Shown one piece after another: positions 1-8,156 of a stretch of 22,112 bases of DNA. The stretch's first letter is position 1. Each line of letters opens with the position of its first letter. The notes under the pieces are model-generated. The model saw nothing but the letters and a program-made list of their open reading frames with translations, did no database searches and was not told the origin of the DNA. The stretch is from JAQVWU01 sp964628455 (GTDB taxonomy: Bacteria > Bacillota > Clostridia > Oscillospirales > CAG-272). The position numbers and the translations under genes were made by a program. The DNA lies in NCBI GenBank assembly GCA_964628455.1, contig CAZVPD010000047.1, positions 1 through 22,112 on the forward strand, read 5' to 3'.

Positions 1-1378
1 TCCCCGCAGTTCGGGCAATGAATCTGCGACAGCCGATTATATCGTTGAATTCGCCCAAAAACGCGGACTGTATTGTTACAGAGACACACATCATAATGTA
101 TTGGTCCGCCGTCCGGCTTCAAAAAATTATGAAGACCGGCCTGCGGTTTTACTGCAGGGTCATATGGATATGGTATGTGAAAAAAACAACTCTACCGTTC
201 ATGATTTCACCGGTGAGGGTTTAAAATTATACATAAAAAACGGATATCTGCATGCCCGGGGAACCACACTCGGCGCGGATGACGGAGTCGCTGTTGCACT
301 GATGCTTGCAATACTGGATGATGAGAAGCTTTGTTCGCCTGTTCTTGAATGCCTTTTTACATCCGAGGAGGAAACCGGCCTTATAGGCGCTGATAATTTT
401 GATTATTCACAGATAACGGCCGTCAGTATGATTAATCTTGACGGTGAAACCGAAGGCGAAGCATGGGCAAGCTGCGCCGGAGGTATCCATTCGGAGATAA
501 TATATCGTTTTGAAGAAATTCCATTCAGGAATAAAAAAATCAGAATACGACTCTCGGGTCTGGCGGGCGGGCATTCGGGGGCCGATATCGATAAAAACCG
601 AGTCAATGCCATAAAACTGATGGACCGCATTCTCATGAATCTGTATGAATACGAACCGTTCAATCTGATTTCTCTAAATGGAGGAAGCAAATTAAACGCG
701 ATACCACGTGAATGCGAGGCGCAACTGTCGGTTCTTGATGTTCAGAGATCCGTCGAATTTTTATTGAATTTCGAAAAAACAATTCTTGACGAATTATCCG
801 AAGCCGATAAAGCATTCGGAATTCGCATAGATAAGACCCGTTCATCCGAAAACATGATGACGTATAAGTCCACTTCGGATATTATTTCCTTGATATCGCT
901 GTCACCGAACGGTATACTCACGATGAGTTCTGCGATACCGTCTCTTGTCGAGTCATCGGCAAATCCCGGGATGATTACGACGGATGACGGCTTTATTCAT
1001 TTGGCATTTATGAACCGTTCTTCATGCGAAAGCGTAATGGATGATATCTGTCTGCGTTTCGACTGGCTCGCAAAAGCGACGGGTTCCGAGATAAAACACA
1101 GCAGCAGATATCCGGGATGGAATTTCGATAAAAATTCAAAACTTCAAAAAATATATCTTGATACTTACCGCCGTTTATTTGGTGAAAAAAGCAATCCGCG
1201 TATTTCGGCCGTACATGCCGGGCTTGAATGCGGAGTTATCAAAAAGAAAGCAGGTGATATTGATATTATAGCATTAGGTCCCGAGATTAAACATATTCAT
1301 ACTCCCGATGAGGAGTTGAATTTAAAATCTTTCGAACGCTTTTGGGTTTTGGTCACGGAAATATTAAGAAATTTATAA
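1..1378 (+). CDS. pepD: Xaa-His dipeptidase (PepD, M20 family), 5' end outside the window
   Basis: This is a metallo-dipeptidase of the cytosolic aminoacyl-histidine (beta-Ala-His) dipeptidase family, which hydrolyses Xaa-His and other dipeptides. The reading frame is open from base 2 (PRSSGNESATADYIV), which matches the usual PepD N-terminus, so roughly the first 15-25 residues lie upstream. An internal TTG at 101 is not a believable start because conserved sequence precedes it. Visible M20 motifs are GHMDMVCEKN (metal-binding His and Asp), TTLGADDGVAVA (bridging Asp), TSEEETGL (catalytic and metal Glu), LDGETEG, GLAGGHSG, and near the C-terminus HAGLECG and HIHTPDE. About 459 residues are seen; the family runs to about 480. 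The stop lies 9 bp before the next gene, so the two are probably co-transcribed. The link with sugar-binding lipoproteins has no obvious metabolic logic. The family call is secure; the substrate is inferred. Confidence 0.93.
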   Translation, partial: PRSSGNESATADYIVEFAQKRGLYCYRDTHHNVLVRRPASKNYEDRPAVLLQGHMDMVCEKNNSTVHDFTGEGLKLYIKNGYLHARGTTLGADDGVAVALMLAILDDEKLCSPVLECLFTSEEETGLIGADNFDYSQITAVSMINLDGETEGEAWASCAGGIHSEIIYRFEEIPFRNKKIRIRLSGLAGGHSGADIDKNRVNAIKLMDRILMNLYEYEPFNLISLNGGSKLNAIPRECEAQLSVLDVQRSVEFLLNFEKTILDELSEADKAFGIRIDKTRSSENMMTYKSTSDIISLISLSPNGILTMSSAIPSLVESSANPGMITTDDGFIHLAFMNRSSCESVMDDICLRFDWLAKATGSEIKHSSRYPGWNFDKNSKLQKIYLDTYRRLFGEKSNPRISAVHAGLECGVIKKKAGDIDIIALGPEIKHIHTPDEELNLKSFERFWVLVTEILRNL

Positions 1379-1387
1379 GGTGTTGTT

Positions 1388-2875
1388 ATGTTAAAAGTAA
1401 AACGTCTCTTTCGTATTTTACTGAGTTGTATTTTAGCGGCTATAACTGTTTTATCAGCATCCTGTCAAAACGCACCGTCAAGTGGGGAAAGCGTTTCGGT
1501 GACTGTTGAAGACAGCATAAACACTTCGGAAACAAGCAGTGACGCTGACATAAGAAAATCCATTCCGGATAACCTGCCAGAAAGTGATTTCGAAGGCGTC
1601 ATTTTCCGAATATCAACAAAAGTCGGAACTTTATATGAAATTCATACCGAAGAGGAAGACGGTGAAATATTAAACGATGCATTGTTTCAGCGAAACCGGC
1701 TGGTTGAGGAAAGATTCAATATAGATATTGTACCTTTGGTCACAAACGCAGATGACGGAAACACGCATGTTGAGTTTGTAAAAAAGACAATTCTCGCAGG
1801 CGATGATGCATTCGACCTTGCCGCAACATATGTTTACACGACAGGCCCGATTATAACGGAAGGTCTATACATAAACTGGCTGTCACTGCAGTATAACGAT
1901 TTATCGAAACCATGGTGGATAAACGGTATTAATGAAAAATTTCAGGTCGGAGATGTTATTTACACGGCGGTAGGCGATATGTGCCTGTCCGCTCTTAAAT
2001 TAACGTATGGAATATTTTATAATAAGAAAGTCGGCGAAGATTTCAATACCGGAGATTACTATCAAACCGTGCGTGACGGCAGCTGGACGATCGAATATTT
2101 TATATCTCAGATAAAGGATGTATATCGGGATATAAACGGCGACGGTCTCAGAGACAGCACCGACCTTTATGGTTTTACCGCTGAAGCCGCGACCAACCTT
2201 GACGTATACACTTTCGCTTTTAATATTCCGATTATCGCCCGCAACAATGAAGGGACGCCTGAAATTGTTTTAAATGCGGATAAAACAATAAAAGCGGTGG
2301 AAACAATCAATAAATTATACTGGGAAGGGAACGGTTCCTATATACCTGCCGATTACGGCGAACCGATAACGGTTTTCAAAGAAGGCGGAGCTATGTTTAC
2401 GACAACGTGGCTTGGGAATGCGTTTTCGACTTTCAGGGATATGAATGATGATTACGGAATATTGCCGTATCCGAAATTCGACGAAAGCCAGGAAATTTAC
2501 ATGACCGGAGCTATGGATAATTATTCGGTACTCGGTATTCCGATCACTGCTCCGGACCTTGAACGAATCAGTATTATCACCGAAGCAATTAACGCCGAAA
2601 GTTATAAATCATTGTTCCCGGTTTATTATACCCAGGCTCTTCAAAACAAATTTGCCCGCGATGCCGAATCCATTGAGATGATCGATATGCTTATGGCAGG
2701 GCGCAATTTTGATTTCTGTACTTTGTTTTCGGCAAACATTCCAGGTATGCCATGGTTATTCCGGACGCTTGTTGCCGGAAAAAATACCGACTTTGCTTCG
2801 CAGTATACAAAGTCCGAAAAGGCAGCTCTGGCGGGTCTGGAGAAAGTTATAGAAGCTTATAAAGCTTATGAATAA
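1388..2875 (+). CDS. extracellular solute-binding lipoprotein (ABC sugar-type)
   Basis: This 495-residue protein starts with a Lys/Arg-rich n-region, a hydrophobic core and a lipobox ending at Cys26 (VLSASC), so it should be anchored outside the membrane. A Ser/Thr/Glu-rich linker (about 27-60) follows, then a periplasmic-binding-protein type 2 fold. Visible family features include ERFNIDI, the aromatic-rich KPWWINGINEKF, a Ca-loop-like DINGDGLRDSTD (about 248-259) followed by LYGF, and the hinge-like TTTWLGNAF. It probably binds an oligosaccharide or peptide for ABC import. No permease or ATPase gene is in the window, so it is either an orphan or served by a distant transporter. The start is set by AAGGTG at 1377-1382. 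It overlaps the next gene by 8 bp, so the two are co-expressed. The ligand cannot be read from sequence; linkage to a glycosidase-like gene favours a glycan. Confidence 0.85.
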   Translation: MLKVKRLFRILLSCILAAITVLSASCQNAPSSGESVSVTVEDSINTSETSSDADIRKSIPDNLPESDFEGVIFRISTKVGTLYEIHTEEEDGEILNDALFQRNRLVEERFNIDIVPLVTNADDGNTHVEFVKKTILAGDDAFDLAATYVYTTGPIITEGLYINWLSLQYNDLSKPWWINGINEKFQVGDVIYTAVGDMCLSALKLTYGIFYNKKVGEDFNTGDYYQTVRDGSWTIEYFISQIKDVYRDINGDGLRDSTDLYGFTAEAATNLDVYTFAFNIPIIARNNEGTPEIVLNADKTIKAVETINKLYWEGNGSYIPADYGEPITVFKEGGAMFTTTWLGNAFSTFRDMNDDYGILPYPKFDESQEIYMTGAMDNYSVLGIPITAPDLERISIITEAINAESYKSLFPVYYTQALQNKFARDAESIEMIDMLMAGRNFDFCTLFSANIPGMPWLFRTLVAGKNTDFASQYTKSEKAALAGLEKVIEAYKAYE

Positions 2876-4508
2876 GTTCCGGTATATGTCTATTGTTCTT
2901 TTAATCATGCTGATTATTCCGGCGTTTTCATGCAATAGGGACCTTTTTATTCAAAGTGATGATAAAAAAATCAATATTCGGGAATGGGAGATGAGTGATT
3001 TGCCTGATATTTCCTATCTGCTTACAAATTCGTTTACAAAAATTCAACCAAACACATTAAAAGCGGGAAGAGCCGATTACATTTGCCATATGGCAAAAAA
3101 TGAAGCAGAATCATGTCAGTTGATTCTGCGTTCGGTTGTTAAATTGGAAAATCTTTCGATAGAAGCGGAAAATCACGAAGAGATCGCTATAGAATTACTA
3201 AGGGAATATTATATCGAAACGCAGGACGGTATATATTTTCCGGACCCGCTGGTTCCGGCAACGAAAAATTTTACATTGATTCCCGACGAAAATCTTGTGT
3301 TTTTAATAAAATTCAAAACAACGGCAAAAACAACTGCCGGTGATTATGAGTTTCATTTTAAAATAACGCAAAACGGCGGACAGGATTTGATCCTATTTAA
3401 AATCACTGTTCATGTATGGAATTTTACACTTCCCGATTCGTCCTCGTGCGCCACGGCAGTCGGCCTGTATCCGGAATTTATCAATAAAATGCACGGACTT
3501 ACATCAGAAATCGCACAAACGGAAATGTATAAAAAATATTATGATCATTTGCTTGAAAACAGAATATGCGCCTATACACTGCCGTATGATATTCTGGATA
3601 AACGTGCGGACGGATACCTCGATAATCCTTGTGTGACGAATCTGGTTATACCATACAGTAAAGACGATGAAACGATCCTCCGGTATTTTAAAAAATTATC
3701 TTCAAATCCGCTGTGGTTTGCCAAAGCTGTCTTTTATCCGCTGGATGAACCGACATCCGTCAAACACCTTGACGAACTGAAAAAAATATGCGAAAGACTT
3801 GAAAGATTGTATCCCGGTTACCAAATCGTCACTCCGTTTTTTACAAATATTCAATATGATTCCTCAACCGACCAGATTGATTTTATGACGGGACTGACAA
3901 ATATCTGGTGTCCCAAAACATATATGTATATAACGAGCAATATATACACCGAGGAACAACTGCTGAAGTATGCTCCGTTCGGGAAAAGAATGGAAGACCG
4001 TAAAACCGCGGGAGACCGTATCTGGTGGTATGTTTGCTGGGAACCGGGTGATCCGTATTGTAATTTATTCATAGATATGGACGGTATCATGCACAGGCTT
4101 TTGTTCTGGCAGCAAAAGCTTTATGATGTCGGCGGTTTTCTTTATTGGGGTGCTGATTACTGGCGTGATACGGAAGATCCCTGGAAAGATATGCGTACCG
4201 TAAAAGGATTGAGCATGGACGTGTTCGGAGACGGATCTCTTATATACAACGGTACAAAAGCGGGTATAGACGGTCCCGCGGGATCGATGCGGATCGAAAC
4301 TATCAGGGACGGCATCGAAGATATCGATATGTTTACACTCGCTGAAAAATATCTGGGAAGGGAATATGTTCATGATATGATAAGCAAAATTACCGCGTCG
4401 GTTATAAAATATACAAAAAACGAAGACAGGTTTATTGCCGTCAGAAAAGATATAGGCGACAGACTTGAAAAAGTTTTTAACAGTCGGTCAGATTCCAATA
4501 ATCAGTAA
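2868..4508 (+). CDS. GH123-like / DUF4091-domain lipoprotein
   Basis: This 546-residue lipoprotein has a signal peptide with a lipobox at Cys22 (PAFSC), an N-terminal beta-rich region (about 40-175), and a TIM-barrel-like part ending in a DUF4091-type segment (RIWWYVCWEPGDP ... GGFLYWGADYW ... SMRIETIRDGIEDIDM). The YPLDEP motif (Asp293, Glu294) resembles the adjacent Asp-Glu dyad of GH123 beta-N-acetylgalactosaminidases, in which Asp positions the N-acetyl group and Glu is the general acid/base. It is therefore probably an extracellular exo-glycosidase of the GH123/DUF4091 clan. The N-acetylhexosamine substrate is inferred. Its ATG overlaps the solute-binding gene (ATGAATAA) and has no clear ribosome binding site, which suggests translational coupling. 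The 3' end overlaps the convergent deacetylase gene by 32 bp. Confidence 0.8.
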   Translation: MNKFRYMSIVLLIMLIIPAFSCNRDLFIQSDDKKINIREWEMSDLPDISYLLTNSFTKIQPNTLKAGRADYICHMAKNEAESCQLILRSVVKLENLSIEAENHEEIAIELLREYYIETQDGIYFPDPLVPATKNFTLIPDENLVFLIKFKTTAKTTAGDYEFHFKITQNGGQDLILFKITVHVWNFTLPDSSSCATAVGLYPEFINKMHGLTSEIAQTEMYKKYYDHLLENRICAYTLPYDILDKRADGYLDNPCVTNLVIPYSKDDETILRYFKKLSSNPLWFAKAVFYPLDEPTSVKHLDELKKICERLERLYPGYQIVTPFFTNIQYDSSTDQIDFMTGLTNIWCPKTYMYITSNIYTEEQLLKYAPFGKRMEDRKTAGDRIWWYVCWEPGDPYCNLFIDMDGIMHRLLFWQQKLYDVGGFLYWGADYWRDTEDPWKDMRTVKGLSMDVFGDGSLIYNGTKAGIDGPAGSMRIETIRDGIEDIDMFTLAEKYLGREYVHDMISKITASVIKYTKNEDRFIAVRKDIGDRLEKVFNSRSDSNNQ

Positions 4509-5592
4509 AGAACATCCCCCTATATCCCTTTTCCGAAACGAATTTACAGGTATTCAGCAAAATTTCCGGATATTCGGGTATGTAAGCTTTATAATCTTCA
4601 TAAAAATACTGTTCATGCGTTAAAAGTTCCATGAATCCCCCTGTATGGGGGTCGGATATAATACGGTTCAGAACCGGTTGTATTTTCGAAAAATGCCTGT
4701 ATTTATTTAACACGGCATCATACTTACTGAATATAACATCGAGTCCGTTGTCTTTCCAAAAATCACGCAAACGGATATGACGGGTGAATTCGGCAGGATA
4801 ATGATAGGCTACAAACGGCTTGCCGTCGGGGGTTTCGTCAAATTCACCATTCAACAGTTTATATCCGTTGGCGCGAAGGGCACGGACTCCGGTTTCATTC
4901 GATGCACCCCAATGCAGAGTGGTTACCGGAGGTGATATTTCGCTGCCGGCAAAACGCTCGATTTCGGCTTTCACAAGTTTAATGTCCGAATCGATTCTCT
5001 CATAAGAGGTGTTTTCATAAGGTTTATCCGGAAATTCGGATCTTGCATGAAATGAAAAATGAAGCCATCCCGAATTTCGTATAAATTCGCCTTTAAATTT
5101 ATCGGTCATCATAGACAGATTGAAAGCCTGCTTTTGTTTTTGGAAATGAAGCATAGCCGATTCGTTATACTCGTAAAACAGATTAATATGAATTTTAGCC
5201 CCGTAAAAATCATTCGCTTTTTTGCATAATGCCAGAAACGGGTTTTCGAATACCGAATGATAAATGTCTTTATGATCGTTTATATCCATCAAGAATAATA
5301 TGCTGTCATCCACCGATATGCGATAACAACCCGTAAGATTTCCGCTGTAAAATATTTTAATCCCGGCAACTTCGCCCGCGATGTTTTCCGCAGTGATAAA
5401 ATTCAATCCCGACTTCAAGGATATCCGGGTATTGAAGGTATGATCCGGTCCTGCTGCGCATCGTATTCCGTTTATGAATATTTGATCGGAATCCGATTCC
5501 GCAACGACCGGAAATAACGGATCACCCGCAGAACCGGTTCCGTCATTGACATTCAGACAGTCGCCGTCAACCGGTGTTATAAATTTAATCAT
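4477..5592 (-). CDS. NodB-like polysaccharide-deacetylase-fold protein with N-terminal beta-sandwich
   Basis: The family is recognised only loosely. Residues 1-85 look like an Ig-like beta-sandwich (alternating short strands, FINGI ... LKSGLNFITAENIAG). The rest resembles the NodB-type deacetylase fold: SVDD (93-96) at the first barrel strand, HxxxH in LHFSFHA (His178, His182) as possible metal ligands, TLHWGAS (His227) and LLTHEQYF (His326) as the late catalytic His. There is no signal peptide, so it should act in the cytoplasm on a soluble or nucleotide-linked sugar, unlike exported deacetylases. Its ATG immediately follows the TAA of the upstream aminotransferase gene (TAAATG), so the two are coupled. 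The pairing suggests modification of an amino sugar, but this is inference. It could also be a catalytically altered relative. Confidence 0.6.
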   Translation of the reverse strand: MIKFITPVDGDCLNVNDGTGSAGDPLFPVVAESDSDQIFINGIRCAAGPDHTFNTRISLKSGLNFITAENIAGEVAGIKIFYSGNLTGCYRISVDDSILFLMDINDHKDIYHSVFENPFLALCKKANDFYGAKIHINLFYEYNESAMLHFQKQKQAFNLSMMTDKFKGEFIRNSGWLHFSFHARSEFPDKPYENTSYERIDSDIKLVKAEIERFAGSEISPPVTTLHWGASNETGVRALRANGYKLLNGEFDETPDGKPFVAYHYPAEFTRHIRLRDFWKDNGLDVIFSKYDAVLNKYRHFSKIQPVLNRIISDPHTGGFMELLTHEQYFYEDYKAYIPEYPEILLNTCKFVSEKGYRGMFFTDYWNLTDC

Positions 5593-6912
5593 TTATTTTC
5601 CTTTCTGCATTTCGTAAACCGATTCTAGAATCATATCAGCCATATATGCCAATTGTTCCCGGGTCAGTCCGTATATAGGCACATGAGTAAAACGGCGATA
5701 AAACACTTCCTCGCAAACCGGACATGTAGCAGCTATCTCTTCTTCATCGTATCCTCCGAGGGCACGCAGAATATCAAAACGATAAAGCGGTCCGAAGTGA
5801 GGGATATTTGTGACACCTTTTTTGGTTAATTTATCTTTGAATGTCTGTATATCGCCGCATGCTTTTTCCGGATCTATCTGAATCATATAAAGGTGAAAAG
5901 TGGGTTTTGTTCCGGAACTGCCGAGAGGCTGTGTTAAAATGGCTGGATTTTCCGATAAGCGGCTGTTCATATACATGACTGCTTCGGTTCGGTCCGCAAT
6001 AATCCTGTCGTAACGTTTTATCTGGAGTGTGAGGCCCAGTCCCTGAATTTCGGTGGTTGAACTGTTTCCTGCTGCGAAAGGTCCGTATTTGCCCGGAATA
6101 GCGGTTATATCATAAAGCCAGTCTTTAATTTTTTTTGTATTGTTCAGCCCGAGAAAGCGCGCGCGTTTCATCTCATCTTTAAATGATCCGACCGTTGTAG
6201 TCAGTATTCCTCCCTCACCGAAAGAAGTCATGTTTTTTACTTCATGGAAACTGAAAGAAGTAAAATCGGAAATAGTCCCGATTTTCCTTCCTTTATATTC
6301 CGCTCCGAACGCATGGGCTGCATCTTCCAATACCGTTATACCATATTTTTTTGCAAGGTTCAATATCGGATCCAGATCAGCAGGATATCCCCCGATATGA
6401 ACGGGTACGATCACTTTTGTTCTGGCGGTTATTTTACGCGCGACATCTTCCGGATCGATATTCAAAGTATCGGAATCGATATCGGCAAAAACGATTTTTG
6501 CCCCGACTGAAAGCGGATATGCCATCGTTGCTATAAAAGTAATAGCCGGTACAATCACTTCGTCCCCAGGACCGATATTGCAGTATTTATATGCGATTTC
6601 AAATCCTGCAGTTGCATTTGTTACGAAAAGGCTGTTGTCTGTTCCAAGATATTTATCCACCTCATGTTCCGCCTGCTCAACCTTGGATGCCAGAGAGAGC
6701 TTTCCGGGAGGAGAAGATATTTCAGACAATTTTTTTAAACCGGCTGCAATCGATTTTATTTCGTTATCGTAGTCGTTTCCGCTTCCCTGCATTAAAAATT
6801 TAATAATTTCAAGAACATCTTCCGTATCGTAATTTTCTCCGACTGCTGCCCAGGGAACCCTTGCATTGCCCGTATTATAACGAAAATCAACGGATGTTTT
6901 TTTTTCTTTCAT
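5593..6912 (-). CDS. DegT/DnrJ/EryC1/StrS-family PLP aminotransferase
   Basis: This 439-residue fold-type-I PLP enzyme belongs to the sugar aminotransferase (DegT) family, which transfers an amino group to keto-sugars, often nucleotide-linked. Motifs seen are FVTNATAGFEIA, GDEVIVPAITFIATM (PLP phosphate region), VPVHIGGYPADLDPI, VLEDAAHAFGAEYKGRKIG (Asp197 to the PLP nitrogen) and SFHEVKNMTSFGEGG with the Schiff-base Lys226. The ATG at 6910-6912 lies 9 nt after AAAGGTGG. An in-frame TTG at 6921 would sit too close to that site, so I prefer the ATG. A strong promoter lies just upstream and the gene abuts the deacetylase-like gene, giving a two-gene operon. The active-site lysine is intact, so it should be an aminotransferase rather than a dehydratase variant. 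Substrate unknown. Confidence 0.9.
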   Translation of the reverse strand: MKEKKTSVDFRYNTGNARVPWAAVGENYDTEDVLEIIKFLMQGSGNDYDNEIKSIAAGLKKLSEISSPPGKLSLASKVEQAEHEVDKYLGTDNSLFVTNATAGFEIAYKYCNIGPGDEVIVPAITFIATMAYPLSVGAKIVFADIDSDTLNIDPEDVARKITARTKVIVPVHIGGYPADLDPILNLAKKYGITVLEDAAHAFGAEYKGRKIGTISDFTSFSFHEVKNMTSFGEGGILTTTVGSFKDEMKRARFLGLNNTKKIKDWLYDITAIPGKYGPFAAGNSSTTEIQGLGLTLQIKRYDRIIADRTEAVMYMNSRLSENPAILTQPLGSSGTKPTFHLYMIQIDPEKACGDIQTFKDKLTKKGVTNIPHFGPLYRFDILRALGGYDEEEIAATCPVCEEVFYRRFTHVPIYGLTREQLAYMADMILESVYEMQKGK

Positions 6913-6921
6913 CTTCAACAA

Positions 6922-6929
6922 CCACCTTT
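6922..6929 (-). promoter_or_regulatory. ribosome binding site of the DegT aminotransferase gene
   Basis: AAAGGTGG on the minus strand is spaced 9 nt from the ATG at 6912. It decides the start in favour of this ATG over the upstream in-frame TTG codons. Confidence 0.7.
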
Positions 6930-6943
6930 TTTTCAGATGATTT

Positions 6944-6973
6944 ATTATAACAACAATCAGCGCTCCATGTCAA
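6944..6973 (-). promoter_or_regulatory. SigA-type promoter of the aminotransferase-deacetylase operon
   Basis: On the minus strand a perfect TTGACA (6968-6973) and a perfect TATAAT (6944-6949) are separated by 18 bp. Transcription would start near 6937, leaving only about 25 nt of leader before the ATG, so there is no room for a riboswitch. This suggests strong and perhaps constitutive expression. Confidence 0.8.
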
Positions 6974-7014
6974 GTTTTTATTTAAAACGGGCGGATTTTA
7001 TTAATTATTTGTCG

Positions 7015-7079
7015 TTGACAGAGAATGTTTTTATTGTTAACAAATTGTGCTTTATTAAAATCCAAATTTGTGTTATAAA
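7015..7079 (+). promoter_or_regulatory. candidate promoter region of the foldase-UroD-like operon
   Basis: Two possible elements are visible. One is TTGACA (7015-7020) with a poor -10 (TAACAA, 7038-7043, 17-bp spacer). The other is an extended -10 TGTTATAAA (7071-7079) without a good -35. Either could serve the gene at 7120. They lie back-to-back with the divergent minus-strand promoter at 6944-6973. Confidence 0.3.
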
Positions 7080-7119
7080 ATATAAGATAACTATAAAACA
7101 AATGAAGGAGCCGCAACCC

Positions 7120-8121
7120 ATGAATAAAAAGCATTTTATAGCCGTGCTATTTCTCATTTTAATTTTCACCGTTGCAGGATGTTCACAGCCCTATGATTTT
7201 GATTTAAATGAATATCTGACACTCGGTTCGTATTCCGGCATCGAAGTGTCGCTTTCCGAAAGAGAAACAGAACTGGAAGAAAAAATAAATGCACTGCTGG
7301 AGGAAAATTCCGCTGAAAATGAAATTACCGACCGACCGGTAAAAAAAGGTGACATCGCCAATATTGATTACACGGGAACTTTAAACGGAGAAGCTTTCGC
7401 CGGGGGTTCAAGCACTAATTATAATTTGGAAATCGGATCGGGATCCTTTATAGACGGATTTGAAGACGGAATAATCGGGAAAGAAATCGGTGATGTTTTT
7501 GATGTAAAAACTGTTTTTCCCGAAGATTATGCATACAATGAAGCGCTGGCCGGTCAGGAAGTTAATTTTAACATAAAGATAAACTCCATAAAAGAAAAAA
7601 TAATTCCCGAATTAACCGATGATTTTATAAAAGAATATACGGATTACGAAACAATCGAAGAATATAAAACCGAAACCCGTGAAGTATTGAAAGAAAATTA
7701 TATATGGAATAAAGTGTTGGAAAATTCTACAGTAAAAAGTTATCCGAAAGAATATGTCGAAAAATACTATAACAACATGATCGATAATTATTCGAGTTAT
7801 GCTATTCAATACGGTTATACGCTTGAACAGTTCCTGTCTCAGTCGACCGGTCAGACGATCGAAGATTTTTTAAAGGAAGCTGCGGAATATGCGAAATCAC
7901 AGGTAAAACAGGAAATGTTTATGCATGCGATCGCACGTGCCGAGAATATCAGTATCGATAACGATGAGTATAAAGAAAAATCAACGGAATTTGCGGAAAA
8001 GTTCGGGTTTGCTTCGGTCCCCGAAATGGAAAAATCATATACCAAAGAAACCGTCCGGTCAAATATGCTGATGGAAAAAGTAATTGATTTTGTCGTCGGT
8101 AAATCGGTAGAGATCGATTAA
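7120..8121 (+). CDS. lipid-anchored FKBP/trigger-factor-like peptidyl-prolyl isomerase
   Basis: This 333-residue lipoprotein has a signal peptide with a classic lipobox (VAGC, Cys21). An FKBP-type isomerase domain (about 75-158) follows, with KKGDIANIDYTGTLNG, GSGSFIDGFEDGIIGKEIGD, and AGQEVNFNIKINSIKEK leading into ELTDDFIKEY. This is the PPIase-to-C-domain junction seen in trigger factor. Residues 160-333 resemble the helical substrate-cradle domain. The N-terminal ribosome-binding domain of trigger factor is missing, replaced by the lipid anchor. It therefore probably folds exported proteins at the outer face of the membrane, as PrsA does in other Gram-positives (inference). The start is the ATG 9 nt after AAGGAG (7105-7110); the frame stays open upstream, but that part lacks a signal-like sequence. 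The downstream gene follows after 35 bp. Confidence 0.85.
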   Translation: MNKKHFIAVLFLILIFTVAGCSQPYDFDLNEYLTLGSYSGIEVSLSERETELEEKINALLEENSAENEITDRPVKKGDIANIDYTGTLNGEAFAGGSSTNYNLEIGSGSFIDGFEDGIIGKEIGDVFDVKTVFPEDYAYNEALAGQEVNFNIKINSIKEKIIPELTDDFIKEYTDYETIEEYKTETREVLKENYIWNKVLENSTVKSYPKEYVEKYYNNMIDNYSSYAIQYGYTLEQFLSQSTGQTIEDFLKEAAEYAKSQVKQEMFMHAIARAENISIDNDEYKEKSTEFAEKFGFASVPEMEKSYTKETVRSNMLMEKVIDFVVGKSVEID

Positions 8122-8156
8122 ACCGGTCCGAATCCCTCGCTTTAAAGGTGTTGAAT

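Noticed and set aside
6937..7119. Upstream extension of the foldase reading frame
   Set aside because: The frame is open, but the segment is promoter-like, contains no signal peptide, and the ATG at 7120 has an ideal ribosome binding site and begins a clean lipoprotein signal.
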